Shown here: in pieces, positions 11,267 through 20,462 of the stretch
Layout: every line of letters begins with the position of its first letter
Position numbering within the stretch: position 1 is the stretch's first letter
DNA from: Impatiens glandulifera
Lineage: Eukaryota; Streptophyta; Magnoliopsida; Ericales; Balsaminaceae
DNA: 64,000 bases
Reading direction: 5' to 3'
Assembly (NCBI RefSeq): GCF_907164915.1
Contig: NC_061862.1
Span: 79,325,718 to 79,389,717, forward strand
Made by a program: the position numbers and the translations under genes
The notes under the pieces: generated by a model
The model's database searches: none
What the model was told of the DNA's origin: nothing
What the model saw: the letters and a program-made list of their open reading frames with translations, nothing else

Positions 11267-12423
11267 TGTTAGATAAAATTAGATCAGTTAAATAAAACTT
11301 AACAAAAACAAATCCCTTGTGTAGGAACATGGAAAGAATTCAACCGATCAAAGAACTCAACCGGTTAAGAAACTCAACCGGTCAAGCAATCAAACCGACC
11401 AAAAACCTGACCGAACAAGAAAGACAAGATCGGTCAAATCAGAAGGCCAGAATCATTGAACAGTCGGTCAATCAGAAGCTATGGAAAAACCGGAAGTCAT
11501 CCGGTTAACATGAACAACCGACCAGTATAAAAAGACACTTCAGGTATCTGTTGAGGATGATACCGAAGGGACAGACTTTAGTATTGTCACTTTCATACAA
11601 GTCTGAGGACAGTCTGCAAACTGCAGAAGATTGTCCGGCAGGATCTTACTACTTCAAGATAAATCAGAAACGCAATCTTCCAGGTACAGGCAATTGTCCA
11701 ACCGACAGTTGCCATATTCAGTAAAAGACAAACCTAGCCGGTTTGACCTACACACTAGAAGACTAGACCGCCAGGTCTGAAGAGTTGACCGCCAGGTCTG
11801 AATCACTGAACCTATGCTCAACCAATCAGATTCAAGGAAATGAAATGTGACCGTTGGCACATTTCACCTATAAAAGAAGGAGCTGAACATGAATAAATGC
11901 GGTTACAAGTTCTAAGAGTTTTCTACAGCCTAAGTCAAAAATCATATTTTATCTCTCTAAAGAGCTTAAGCGTTTATTTGAAGAGTAATTACAATTTCGG
12001 TTAAAATTGTACGGGTGTTATCGAGCAGAAAATAAGTCTCGATCGGATTGTGTTTGTGTATTCCTTAGTGAATATCCTTCTCGCGGTTTTGAGAGGAAGG
12101 GGTGACGTAGGAGTTTCATCTCCGAACATCCATAAAAACCTGTCCAACCGATTCAACATCACCTAAACCGAATTACTAAGCTGCAAAACCGACCCAGCAA
12201 TCCCCAAACCTATCTTATTTAAATCCGGTTCTGCCTATCTCGTGTTTGCTGCTTCAACTTGAAACAAACTACTTCCGCGCTTGAACTCGGTTCAAGGGTT
12301 AGTGATAGTTTGTGTAGTATTGAAACCCCGATGTTAATCTCTAACCAGATTAATCACCACCCTTTGATTGAGACGTGCTAACCGGCCAACCCCGGTCCCC
12401 CAGCCGCGACCTAGATCATAACA
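11267..12423 (+). repeat. 5' LTR of copy 2
   Basis: 1157 bp, TGTTAGATAAAATT to CATAACA. Compared with the 3' LTR it lacks about 64 bp (the segment equivalent to 24378-24441) and has two rather than four copies of a 21-bp CCAGGTCTGA-containing repeat. Confidence 0.95.
11869..11876 (+). promoter_or_regulatory. Likely LTR promoter TATA box
   Basis: TATAAAAG after the conserved GGCACATTTCACC. The same box recurs in the 3' LTR near 24100 and in the solo LTR near 45991. A second candidate, TATAAAAAGA, lies near 11526. Confidence 0.5.
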
Positions 12424-12425
12424 AT

Positions 12426-12437
12426 TGGTATCAGAGC
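12426..12437 (+). other. Primer binding site, copy 2
   Basis: TGGTATCAGAGC, two bases after the 5' LTR; initiator tRNA-Met type. Confidence 0.95.
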
Positions 12438-12463
12438 CAGGTAGTTTCAATACTCAAGCAAGC

Positions 12464-13768
12464 ATGTCGTTCAATAGGCCCCCAATGCTAGAAGGTGACG
12501 ACTTTGCTAACTGGAAGGCACGCATGCACCTGCATTTAATCACCATGGATGACGAGATGCAGTTCAATCTAGCTGAAGGACCGATAATAATTGATAAAGA
12601 CAGAAAGGATTGGACAACTGAAGATAGGAGAATAAATAATCTGGATAATCATGCCAAAAACCACATCTCCAACGGTTTGGACAGAAATACGTATTGCAAG
12701 GTCAGAGATTACAAAAAAGCAAAGGAAACATGGGAAGCAGTGATTCAAATTCATGAGGGAAATGAAAGAACCAAGGAAAACAAGATAATGGTGGCTACCC
12801 AGAAGTTTGAAAACATCAAGATGAGACCGGGAGAAACAATGAGAGAATACAATGACCGGTTCACATGTGTGATAGACGAGCTAGCAACTCTTGGCAAGAA
12901 GTATGACAACAAGGAAGTCATCATGAAAGCATTAAGATCTCTTCCAAGTGCATGGGACATAAAGGCAATGGTGATGAGGGAATCAAACTGCCTAAGCAAG
13001 ATGAAGCTACACGATGTATTCGAAGATCTTAAGGCATATGAGTTTGAAATGAGATCTAGGACTGAAGAAGAAGTCTCAGCCTCAACCTCAACCAGAGCAT
13101 TGGTCACATCCACAGAACCGGTTGCTCCTGCACCGATCAGAACCGCTGAACAGTTCATCGAGGATGCCATGGCAATGCTTGCACAGAAATTCGGCAGATT
13201 CATGAAGAGAAGCCAACCAACAAACAACAACTATAACTACGGTGATAAATCCAATGTTAGATGTTATAACTGCAATTGTTTGGGACATTTCAAGTGGGAA
13301 TGCAGAAAACCGAAGAGAGATGACCGGAAACCGGACAATCAGAATCACCGAAATAACTATCAACAAACCGGTGAAGAAAGTGAAGTTCAGAAAGCACTGA
13401 TAGACGATGATGGAAGAAGCTTATGGGCTCACAGTGACAGTGATGATGAACTCACATGCTTTATGGCAAACGAGGAACAGGTATTTGACTCTCCCTGTGA
13501 CGAATTTACTAAAGATGAGTTATTTAATGCACTAAATGATATGTTAGAAGAGTATAAAAACCTATTAACATTATTACCTACTCAACTCAACTTTAGAGCC
13601 GACCCCATAGTACCTACCTTGACCGAACCAAAGACCATACAACCTGATGAAACCATGGAAACCGAGGCAACAATTGAACTATCCTCTAAGACCGAACAAC
13701 TCAAGGAGTCAGTTCAAGAGTTGACCGAAGAGGAAAATGCCCGAATCCAGTATCGAATGGCCGCATAG
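12464..13768 (+). CDS. Retrotransposon gag (capsid/nucleocapsid), copy 2
   Basis: 434 residues, uninterrupted from the first ATG (MSFNRPPMLEGDDF). An in-frame TTG overlapping the primer site is not a credible start. Residues 1-220 form the helical UBN2/DUF4219-like capsid region with the NWKARM and RSLPSAWDIKAMVMRES motifs. A CX2CX4HX4C zinc knuckle (CYNCNCLGHFKWEC) lies near residues 266-279. An acidic, Glu-rich tail follows. It would form virus-like particles and bind element RNA in the cytoplasm. It ends at TAG (13766-13768), and pol continues in the same frame; copy 1 has TGA at the same codon. TGG (Trp) is the simplest common ancestor of both stops, so gag and pol may once have been one frame. 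Its openness contrasts with the decayed pol. Confidence 0.9.
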   Translation: MSFNRPPMLEGDDFANWKARMHLHLITMDDEMQFNLAEGPIIIDKDRKDWTTEDRRINNLDNHAKNHISNGLDRNTYCKVRDYKKAKETWEAVIQIHEGNERTKENKIMVATQKFENIKMRPGETMREYNDRFTCVIDELATLGKKYDNKEVIMKALRSLPSAWDIKAMVMRESNCLSKMKLHDVFEDLKAYEFEMRSRTEEEVSASTSTRALVTSTEPVAPAPIRTAEQFIEDAMAMLAQKFGRFMKRSQPTNNNYNYGDKSNVRCYNCNCLGHFKWECRKPKRDDRKPDNQNHRNNYQQTGEESEVQKALIDDDGRSLWAHSDSDDELTCFMANEEQVFDSPCDEFTKDELFNALNDMLEEYKNLLTLLPTQLNFRADPIVPTLTEPKTIQPDETMETEATIELSSKTEQLKESVQELTEEENARIQYRMAA

Positions 13769-16700
13769 AAAAGATCTACTGAAATGGTAAACAGAATGTG
13801 TAGTTATAAAAGACACCCTAAGTGCATGTTTGGTCTAGGATACAAAAACAATAGATCCAACAACCGGAAACACTTCGACAAAATGAGGCTTACAAAGGAT
13901 AATCTTCCCTTTGTAAGCTTTGTTAGAAGTTCCTTAACCGTTGAAGAAGAATTAAGTGCCTCATATCTGAAAGACAAACTAATCTATGTAGGTCTAACTA
14001 ATTCTAAAAAATGGTTTCACCCTGAGAAAAGAAAAGTCAACCGGCCCAAAAGTAAGAAAGCCGAACCACATAGGTTAAACCCAAGACCATCTCCGAATAA
14101 GGCACTCTTAGGAGAGCAGAAAGACTCCAAACCGAGTGCAGGAAAATTAGTTAGAACTATAACCGGGAAAGTCATCCGACTTGTCAAAATCTGGATACCC
14201 AATGGACTAATCGCCTATGGACCCAAGTAATGTGAGTACCAAATAGTTGTAAATATGTACATTTTACAGGATATGAAGAAACGACTAGGAAACTCTAAAT
14301 GGTACCTGGATAGCGGTTGCTCCAGACACATGACCGGAAACAATAATCTTCTAACCGACATTAGAATAGAAACCGGTGCATTGATCACTTTCGGTGACAA
14401 CTCAAAAGGTAGAACTGTGGGCAATGGTAAGATTGTCCATGGTAACTTAACAATTGATAACGTACTCTTAGTTGAAAACCTACATTTTAACCAGTTAAGC
14501 ATTAGTCAAATGTGTGATGCTGGATATTCTGTAGAATTTCTTAAACATGCATGCTTAGTTAAAAATTCTCAAGGTATCATACTACTAACCGGAAATAGAC
14601 TAGGGAATATTTACAAGGTAGATTGAAAAAATAAAGTAGAATACCCTATTTGCATGGTGGCAAAAACCGATCAAACCTGGCTGTGGCATAAAAGACTAAA
14701 CCACTTAAACATGAAAACCTTAAACTATATCCGTGGTAAAAAGCTAGTTGAAGGAATTCCTGATATAGTATTTAATAAGGATAAGGTCTGTTCAGCATGT
14801 CAAATGGGTAAACAAACTAAGTCAACCTTTAAAAGTAAAGGACACATTCAATCTAACCGATGCTTAGATCTTCTTCACATGGACTTATTTGGACCGATTA
14901 GGGTCGTCAGCCTAGGAGGTATGCTTTACACTATGGTAGTTGTTGATGATTATTCTAGGTATACATGGGTAATATTCTTACCATCCAAACGTGAAACCAC
15001 ATCAACTTTAATCACACTGCTTAAACGTTTGCAAAATGAAAAATCAACACGCATTAATAGCATTAGGAGTGATAGAGGAACCGAATTTACAAATAGTACT
15101 CTAAATGCATTCCTTGATGAATCTGGTATTAGACACGAGTTGTCTAGTGCTAGGACTCATCAACAGAACGGCCTGACCGAGAGAAGAATCCGAACTCTCA
15201 AGGAAGCCGCATGGTTCATGATAGCCGATTCGGGTATTGCCCAGAAATTCTGGGCTGAGGCTATCAATACCGCATGTCACACACAAAACCGGTCTCTGAT
15301 CAACAAGTTTCACAACAAAACACCTTATAAGGTATACTTTGATAGGGTTCCTAACCTTAGGTATCTTAAGATTTTCGGTTGTAAATGCTACATTCACATA
15401 AATGGCAAAACCTATCTATCTACTATTGATGCAAAATCCGATATTAGGATCATGTTAGGTTACTCAGCAAGTAGTAAAGCATATAGAGTGTATAACACTA
15501 GAACTTTAACCGTGGAGGAATCACTTCATGTTGTTTTCGATGAATCGGTTGAAAGCAACATTGCATCATGCTTTGATCTACACAACAAATTGGAAAATAA
15601 CAATATTCATTCTGATAGTGAAGATGAGGTTCCGGTTTTTAGACGGTTTGTCCATGACCAAATGGGTAATGATGAAACCCAGCCGGATCAAGCTGTTCCA
15701 CAACAGGAAGCTGACACTTCGGTTCAAACCGAGGAAATCGGTCGGTCTAACACTCTTGTTCAGCCTACCGACACGTCTAGCCTTGATCAAGTAATCGGTT
15801 ATTTGGTAGACGCTCCTGAACCGAATCTCAAAAGAAACACAAATCATCCTCCTGAGCTAATTATAGGTGATCCTTCAGAACCCGTTCGAACTAGGCGACA
15901 AATCCTGGAGGAATACTTCAACTCCGCTTTCATATCCCAGATTGAGCCGAAACGAGTGGATGAAGCATTGTCAGATCCGGATTGGATCTTGGGAATGCAA
16001 GAAGAGCTAAACCAGTTTGAGAGTAATAAGGTTTGGTACCTAGTCCCTAGACCGAAAGATCAACCGGTCATAGGAACAAGATGGGTATTTAGAAATAAAC
16101 TCAATGAAGACGGTTTGGTCATGAGGAATAAAGCCAGATTAGTGGCACAAGGATACAAACAGGAAGAAGGCATTGATTTTGAAGAATTATTTGCCCCTGT
16201 AGCTAGGATTGAAGCCATTAGGATTTTTCTGGCCTTTGCTGCATTCAAAAATTTTATGGTTTTTCAAATGGATGTTAAAAGTGCATTTTTGAATGGTGAC
16301 CTACGTGAAGAAGTATATGTTGAACAACCACACGGTTTCAAAAATGCTGAACTGTCCAACCATGTATACCGCCTAAACAAAGCATTGTACAGTTTAAAGC
16401 AACCTCATAGAGCTTGGTATGATACACTAACCGCATTTTGTTAAAACATGATTTCACCATTGGTTCGGTGGACAAAACACTATTTAAATTTGAGAAACAG
16501 GAACACATCCTACTTGTTCAAATATATGTAGATGATATCATTTTCGGTTCAAACGATCCTAAGCTATGTGATAAATTCTCAACCTTGATGACTAACAAAT
16601 TTGAAATGAGTGTGATGAAAGAACTAAGCTTCTTCCTAGGCCTTCAAGTCAAGCAACTCGAAGAAGAAACCTTCATAAGCCAACCCAAGTACACTAAGGA

Positions 16701-17490
16701 ACTTCTAAAGAAATTTGGGATGGACACGTGCTCCTCAGCTGCTACTCCAATGAGCTCATCGGTCAAACTGGACAAGGATGATGACGGTCAAGTAGTGGAC
16801 CTGACAGCTTACCGAGGAATCATCGGCTCTCTCCTATACCTGACAGCAAGTAGACCGGATATACTATTTGCAGTCGGTGTGTGTGGAAGATTCCAGGCTA
16901 ACCCAAAACAGTCTCACTATACTGCCGCAAAATGAATCTTGAAATACCCAAAGGGAACCCCTGAAGTCGGTTTGTGGTATCTAAAGGACTTATCTTTTAA
17001 CCTCACAAGTTATTCAGATGCAGATTATGCAGGTTGTAAGGTTGACAGAAAAAGCACCAGCGGAACATGTCAATTCCTAGGTGATCGACTTGTTTCATGG
17101 CACAGCAAGAAACAGACATCAATTGCCACGTCAACTACAGAAGCTGAATACCTGGCAGCCGGAAGTTGCTGTTCACAACTTCTTTGGATCCAACAACAAC
17201 TGAAGGATTTCGGTATCACAGCCGAAGAGTCTCCAATTTTCTGTGATAATACAAGTTCCATAACAATCACTTACATTCCGGTTCTACTCTCTAGAACCAA
17301 GCACATTGACATAAAGCACCACTTCATTCGGGAACATGTCATGCTGAAGTATATCCGGCTGGAATACGTATCAACAGAATAACAAGTAGCTGATATCTTC
17401 ACAAAGCCTCTACAGGAAGCTAAGTTTTTTCAATTCAGACTCACACTCGGTTTGACCGATATTAATCAACTTATCTCTAAAAATGTTTAA
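13769..17490 (+). pseudogene. Copia pol polyprotein (protease, integrase, RT, RNase H), copy 2
   Basis: It follows gag in frame. The protease has WYLDSGCSRHMTGN with the catalytic Asp near 14309. The integrase zinc motif (H..H, C..C) is near 14690-14815, with core landmarks [19 protein letters not shown] and NGLTERR to about 15200. The reverse transcriptase has [14 protein letters not shown] near 16270 and IYVDDIIFGS near 16530. RNase H has SYSDADYAGCK, STTEAEYLAA and SRTKHIDI, and ends DINQLISKNV at 17490. Lesions: TAA 14228, TGA 14624, a one-base loss near 16437, TGA 16933 (CGA expected), TAA 17380 (CAA expected). The TAA at 14228 is shared with copy 1. Spacing from RT to gene A is about 500 bp. 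Inactive. Confidence 0.93.
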
Positions 17491-17935
17491 AAGGGAAATC
17501 GGTTCGGACAGACAAAACCGGTAGTTCCTCCTACATTGTCGGATTCCAAATTCACCAAGGTATCTATGGAAGAACCGCTTTGTCTATCAGTTAGAGTAAA
17601 CCGACCGGTTACTTAGTGCATGCACCAATTAACCGCATCGGAACAAATGACTGAAAATCGACCGGTTTAGAAATAGTTTACTTCGGATTATTTGGCCTCC
17701 AAACAAAAGTGGAATAATTATCTGTGTTTAAACTTATCTGTTCTGAAAAACTACCTTTTCAAAGTAAAATGGTCATACCTCAAAAGACGTGAAGATACGA
17801 TATCTTTCACCGTCCAAGTCTATGACTCACATCCTAGGTTGTAGACACGCTTATTTCATGCAAAATGCCTTACCCTATAGTTAATAGACATCATTACCTG
17901 CGACACACTGGATAATACTATCATTCTTCTACTAA

Positions 17936-17943
17936 TATATAAG
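17936..17943 (+). promoter_or_regulatory. TATA box of extra gene A, copy 2
   Basis: TATATAAG inside CTAATATATAAGTTAG, 66 bp before the gene A ATG; nearly identical in copy 1 (2932-2939). Confidence 0.55.
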
Positions 17944-18001
17944 TTAGGCAAACCATAGACAAAACAATCACAGGCTCTACTTATCCTCTTACTAAGACAA
18001 A

Positions 18002-18745
18002 ATGTCTCAGTTTCCAAACATCCTTCAAGTGGATTTTGATTCAGCTCAAGGCACTGAGCATTATGAAGTCTTCAAGATGATTAAGTCACTTGAAGACAAC
18101 GGTCTCAAACATTTTCTAGATGACAAACACGTAATCTTTCCCGAAACAGTCCTATAATTTTTCTACAATACCAGGGTTTTTCGAGGTACTCCTCACTTCG
18201 ACACCCACATTCAGTCCAAGGTGGGAGGGACTGTGTTTGATTTCACAGAAAGTGATTTCGATAGATGCTTCGACCTTCCAAAGCAAGGGCTCACCGATCT
18301 AAACGTTCCGGCTGAACTAAAGGCCGAAATCTCCTTAAGCTTTGCTCGGTCAAACCGCCCGGTCAATGACCACGGTGCCAAGTCATCGCTGAGAGCTGAG
18401 TACCAACTTCTCAACAATGTCATCGGTCGAGGCATCCTAGGAAAGGATGTAACCAATACCTACTGTGCGGCAGTTTTTAACATGATGTCTGCCATAACCA
18501 CGGGTACGCCATTCAACTGGTCAAGGGTGTTGTTCGATGTCCTGATCTGGATGATCGGCATTCGCCAAACCGGCCTCATCCCCCAAATAAGCTGCCTACT
18601 TTTGGAACTTGGGGTTCCACTCTATCCGGGAGAAGGGTTGAACCAGACCTAGGTCATCACCAAAGAGGTCATCGACTCATTCTATGAGCGGTTTGAGAAG
18701 GCATGGAAGAGGAGGAACTGCCACCTCAACTCATCCGGCAACTAA
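18002..18745 (+). pseudogene. Extra gene A, copy 2
   Basis: 247 codons from MSQFPNILQVDFDS in a single frame with two stops (TAA 18155, TAG 18650), ending KRRNCHLNSSGN. The domain landmarks shared with B and C are an ILQVDFDS start, a DNGLKHFL block, a DLPKQGLTDL motif near residue 95, an FNWSRVLF motif near residue 172, and a TGLIPQ block. Copy 1 supplies sense codons where this copy has its first stop. No transmembrane segment or enzyme motif is evident. Its position between pol and the 3' LTR is where Sireviruses carry an envelope-like gene, but nothing here looks like an envelope protein. Function unknown. Confidence 0.85.
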
Positions 18746-19184
18746 GTCACTCCTTCCTACAATCGGTCATTTTGCTGTACGCACCGGTTGTATCAGTGTC
18801 CCACTCTATCATGATCATCTCGGTTTAGTCTATGATATTTTCGGTTTTAATTATTTACCTTTCGGTTTCTTGTACTGTCTTTCATTAATGATAAGTAACT
18901 TCCAACTTCCAACCACATGAGTAATTACTATCTAACAAACTTAGTTACTTTCTAACTAGATTCCCTACCTCGAGCTCCGCAACCGGTCAAAAGTAACTCC
19001 TTTCCAAGGAGTTTTGGAAACATAAATATTCCCTTCATAAATGAGACAAAACTAAATTCCAGCATTAAATGTTTCTATTTTCCCTCCAATTTCATATCTA
19101 TATAAGGAACCCCACCTTATCAACTCAACACACCCTAAAATCAAAACTTCTTGAACTCTCTCTATCTTGGCAAAATCTCAAAAC
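18746..19184 (+). other. Spacer and leader between genes A and B
   Basis: Non-coding. It begins with a pyrimidine-rich, 3'-UTR-like tail of A containing several TTTCGGTTT words and ends with the TATA box and leader of B. A short frame from 18684 is not conserved in copy 1. Confidence 0.5.
19099..19106 (+). promoter_or_regulatory. TATA box of extra gene B, copy 2
   Basis: TATATAAG, 79 bp before the gene B ATG, followed by a CA/CT-rich leader (CAACTCAACACACCC). Confidence 0.55.
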
Positions 19185-19888
19185 ATGTCAAGCCGAACAC
19201 TAAGGAACTATTTGAGCATCGATTTCGATTCTTGCATGGAATATGATGATCTGGAAACAAAGGAACTCATGTTTGAATCACTAATCGACACCGGTCTTCG
19301 TGATTTTCTCGAAGAATCCAGACCCATACTCATTCCGGACGTAACCGACTTCTTAAACAATGCCTCTATTAGAGGAGAGATTTCATTGTTTCCACAGTGA
19401 GAGGCCACTTCGTTTTTCTGAACGAAAACGAACTCGCTCAAATGTTCAATTTACCCACTAAAGGGTTTTCTGATTTCCCAACCAGGGTTGGAAGCGCAGC
19501 AACCGAATACTCTGTACTATTCTCCCGAACCGAGGTGCCAGTGGAGAACCACGGTCTAAAAACCCGCCATGCCCACCACATCCAACTCCTTTATGAGATT
19601 GTCAACCGATCCATCATCTGCCAATCTCCGAACCAACACTACTCCAAGAGAGTGTTCGACATGATGACCTACATTGTCAGCAATACACCCATAAATTGGT
19701 CATCGGTCATCTTCCAAAACCTGAGGACTATGGTGGAGACCAAGAAAGGTCTCGGTTACGCTCCTCACTTAAGTCGGCTCTTTCTTAAGTATCATCCAGA
19801 ATTTGGACCAGGTACACCGGCATCCCCATCGAATGTTCTCGATATGGATGGGGTGGAGGACAAGTTCTCTAGAATAGTCATTACATAA
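19185..19888 (+). pseudogene. Extra gene B, copy 2
   Basis: The ATG at 19185 (MSSRTLRNYLSIDFDS) is preferred over the upstream in-frame TTG. Frame 1 stops at 19400, but homology passes into another frame just before it (IVSTVRGHFVFLNENEL), so one small indel near 19383 broke the gene. The rest reads open to TAA 19886. Motifs: FNLPTKGFSDF, INWSSVIF, LGYAPHLSRL. About 234 residues when the two frames are considered together. Paralogue of A and C. Confidence 0.85.
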
Positions 19889-20462
19889 GTTGTATTTCTA
19901 TTTCTTATGTATTCTAAACCGATCAATGTATCGGTTTCTATCATGTATCTTTTCTTTCAATGACTATCTAATTTTTAAGCTTGTTAACCGGGTCAAAAAT
20001 CGCAATATTAGAATATCTCTGACTAACCGGTTAATATCGATAAATCACTTCATTGAAAAAAATCCGGTCAAACTCGAAAACCGCATCTTCATCGCGGTTA
20101 ATAAACCACTTCATTTAATAAACGGTTACAAGAAGAACCACTTCATCGCCGGTTAAATAACCGCAATGAAAAACACGCTCAAAAATTGCCGCTCAAAACC
20201 TTTGGAGGGAAAATTCCCGCCCATTGATTCCCGCTCATTAATTCCCGCCCATGGATTCCCGCTCAAAGTCTTTGGAGGGAAAGTTCCCGCCTAACCATGA
20301 TGGGACGGTTCGCTACGGTTGGAATTCCAAACCGCGACTATAAATAGGGTCCTTAGTCATTTTCTTTCATTCTCACGCGAATCGACTTTCTCTCTCTAGC
20401 TTTCAGCTTTCTCAACTCTCTCAAACCTTTACTATCTTGATCTCTCGGTTCTATTATCTAAA
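19889..20462 (+). other. Spacer and leader between genes B and C
   Basis: Non-coding. It contains short repeated words CATTGATTCCCGCTC/CCCGCCCATGGATTCC near 20220-20290 and twice TTTGGAGGGAAA.TTCCCGC (about 20200 and 20270), then the TATA box and a CT-rich leader of C. The TTTGGAGGGAA word also appears inverted near 725-735 before gene C of copy 1, so it may be a conserved promoter element. Confidence 0.5.
20339..20346 (+). promoter_or_regulatory. TATA box of extra gene C, copy 2
   Basis: TATAAATA, 117 bp before the gene C ATG, followed by a strongly CT-rich leader; same octamer in copy 1. Confidence 0.65.

Noticed and set aside
12569..13366. Long antisense frames in gag of copy 2 and corresponding sense-strand frames opposite gag of copy 1 (7545-8484)
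   Set aside because: They mirror the gag coding strand and have no independent motifs.
14230..14274. Possible mini-intron (GTAATG..TTTTACAG) removing the stop before the protease
   Set aside because: About 43 bp is shorter than plant introns normally splice; kept only as part of the shared-stop observation.
17491..17935. Searched for an envelope-like gene directly after RNase H in copy 2
   Set aside because: No open frame, signal peptide or membrane segment; the first gene after pol is A at 18002.
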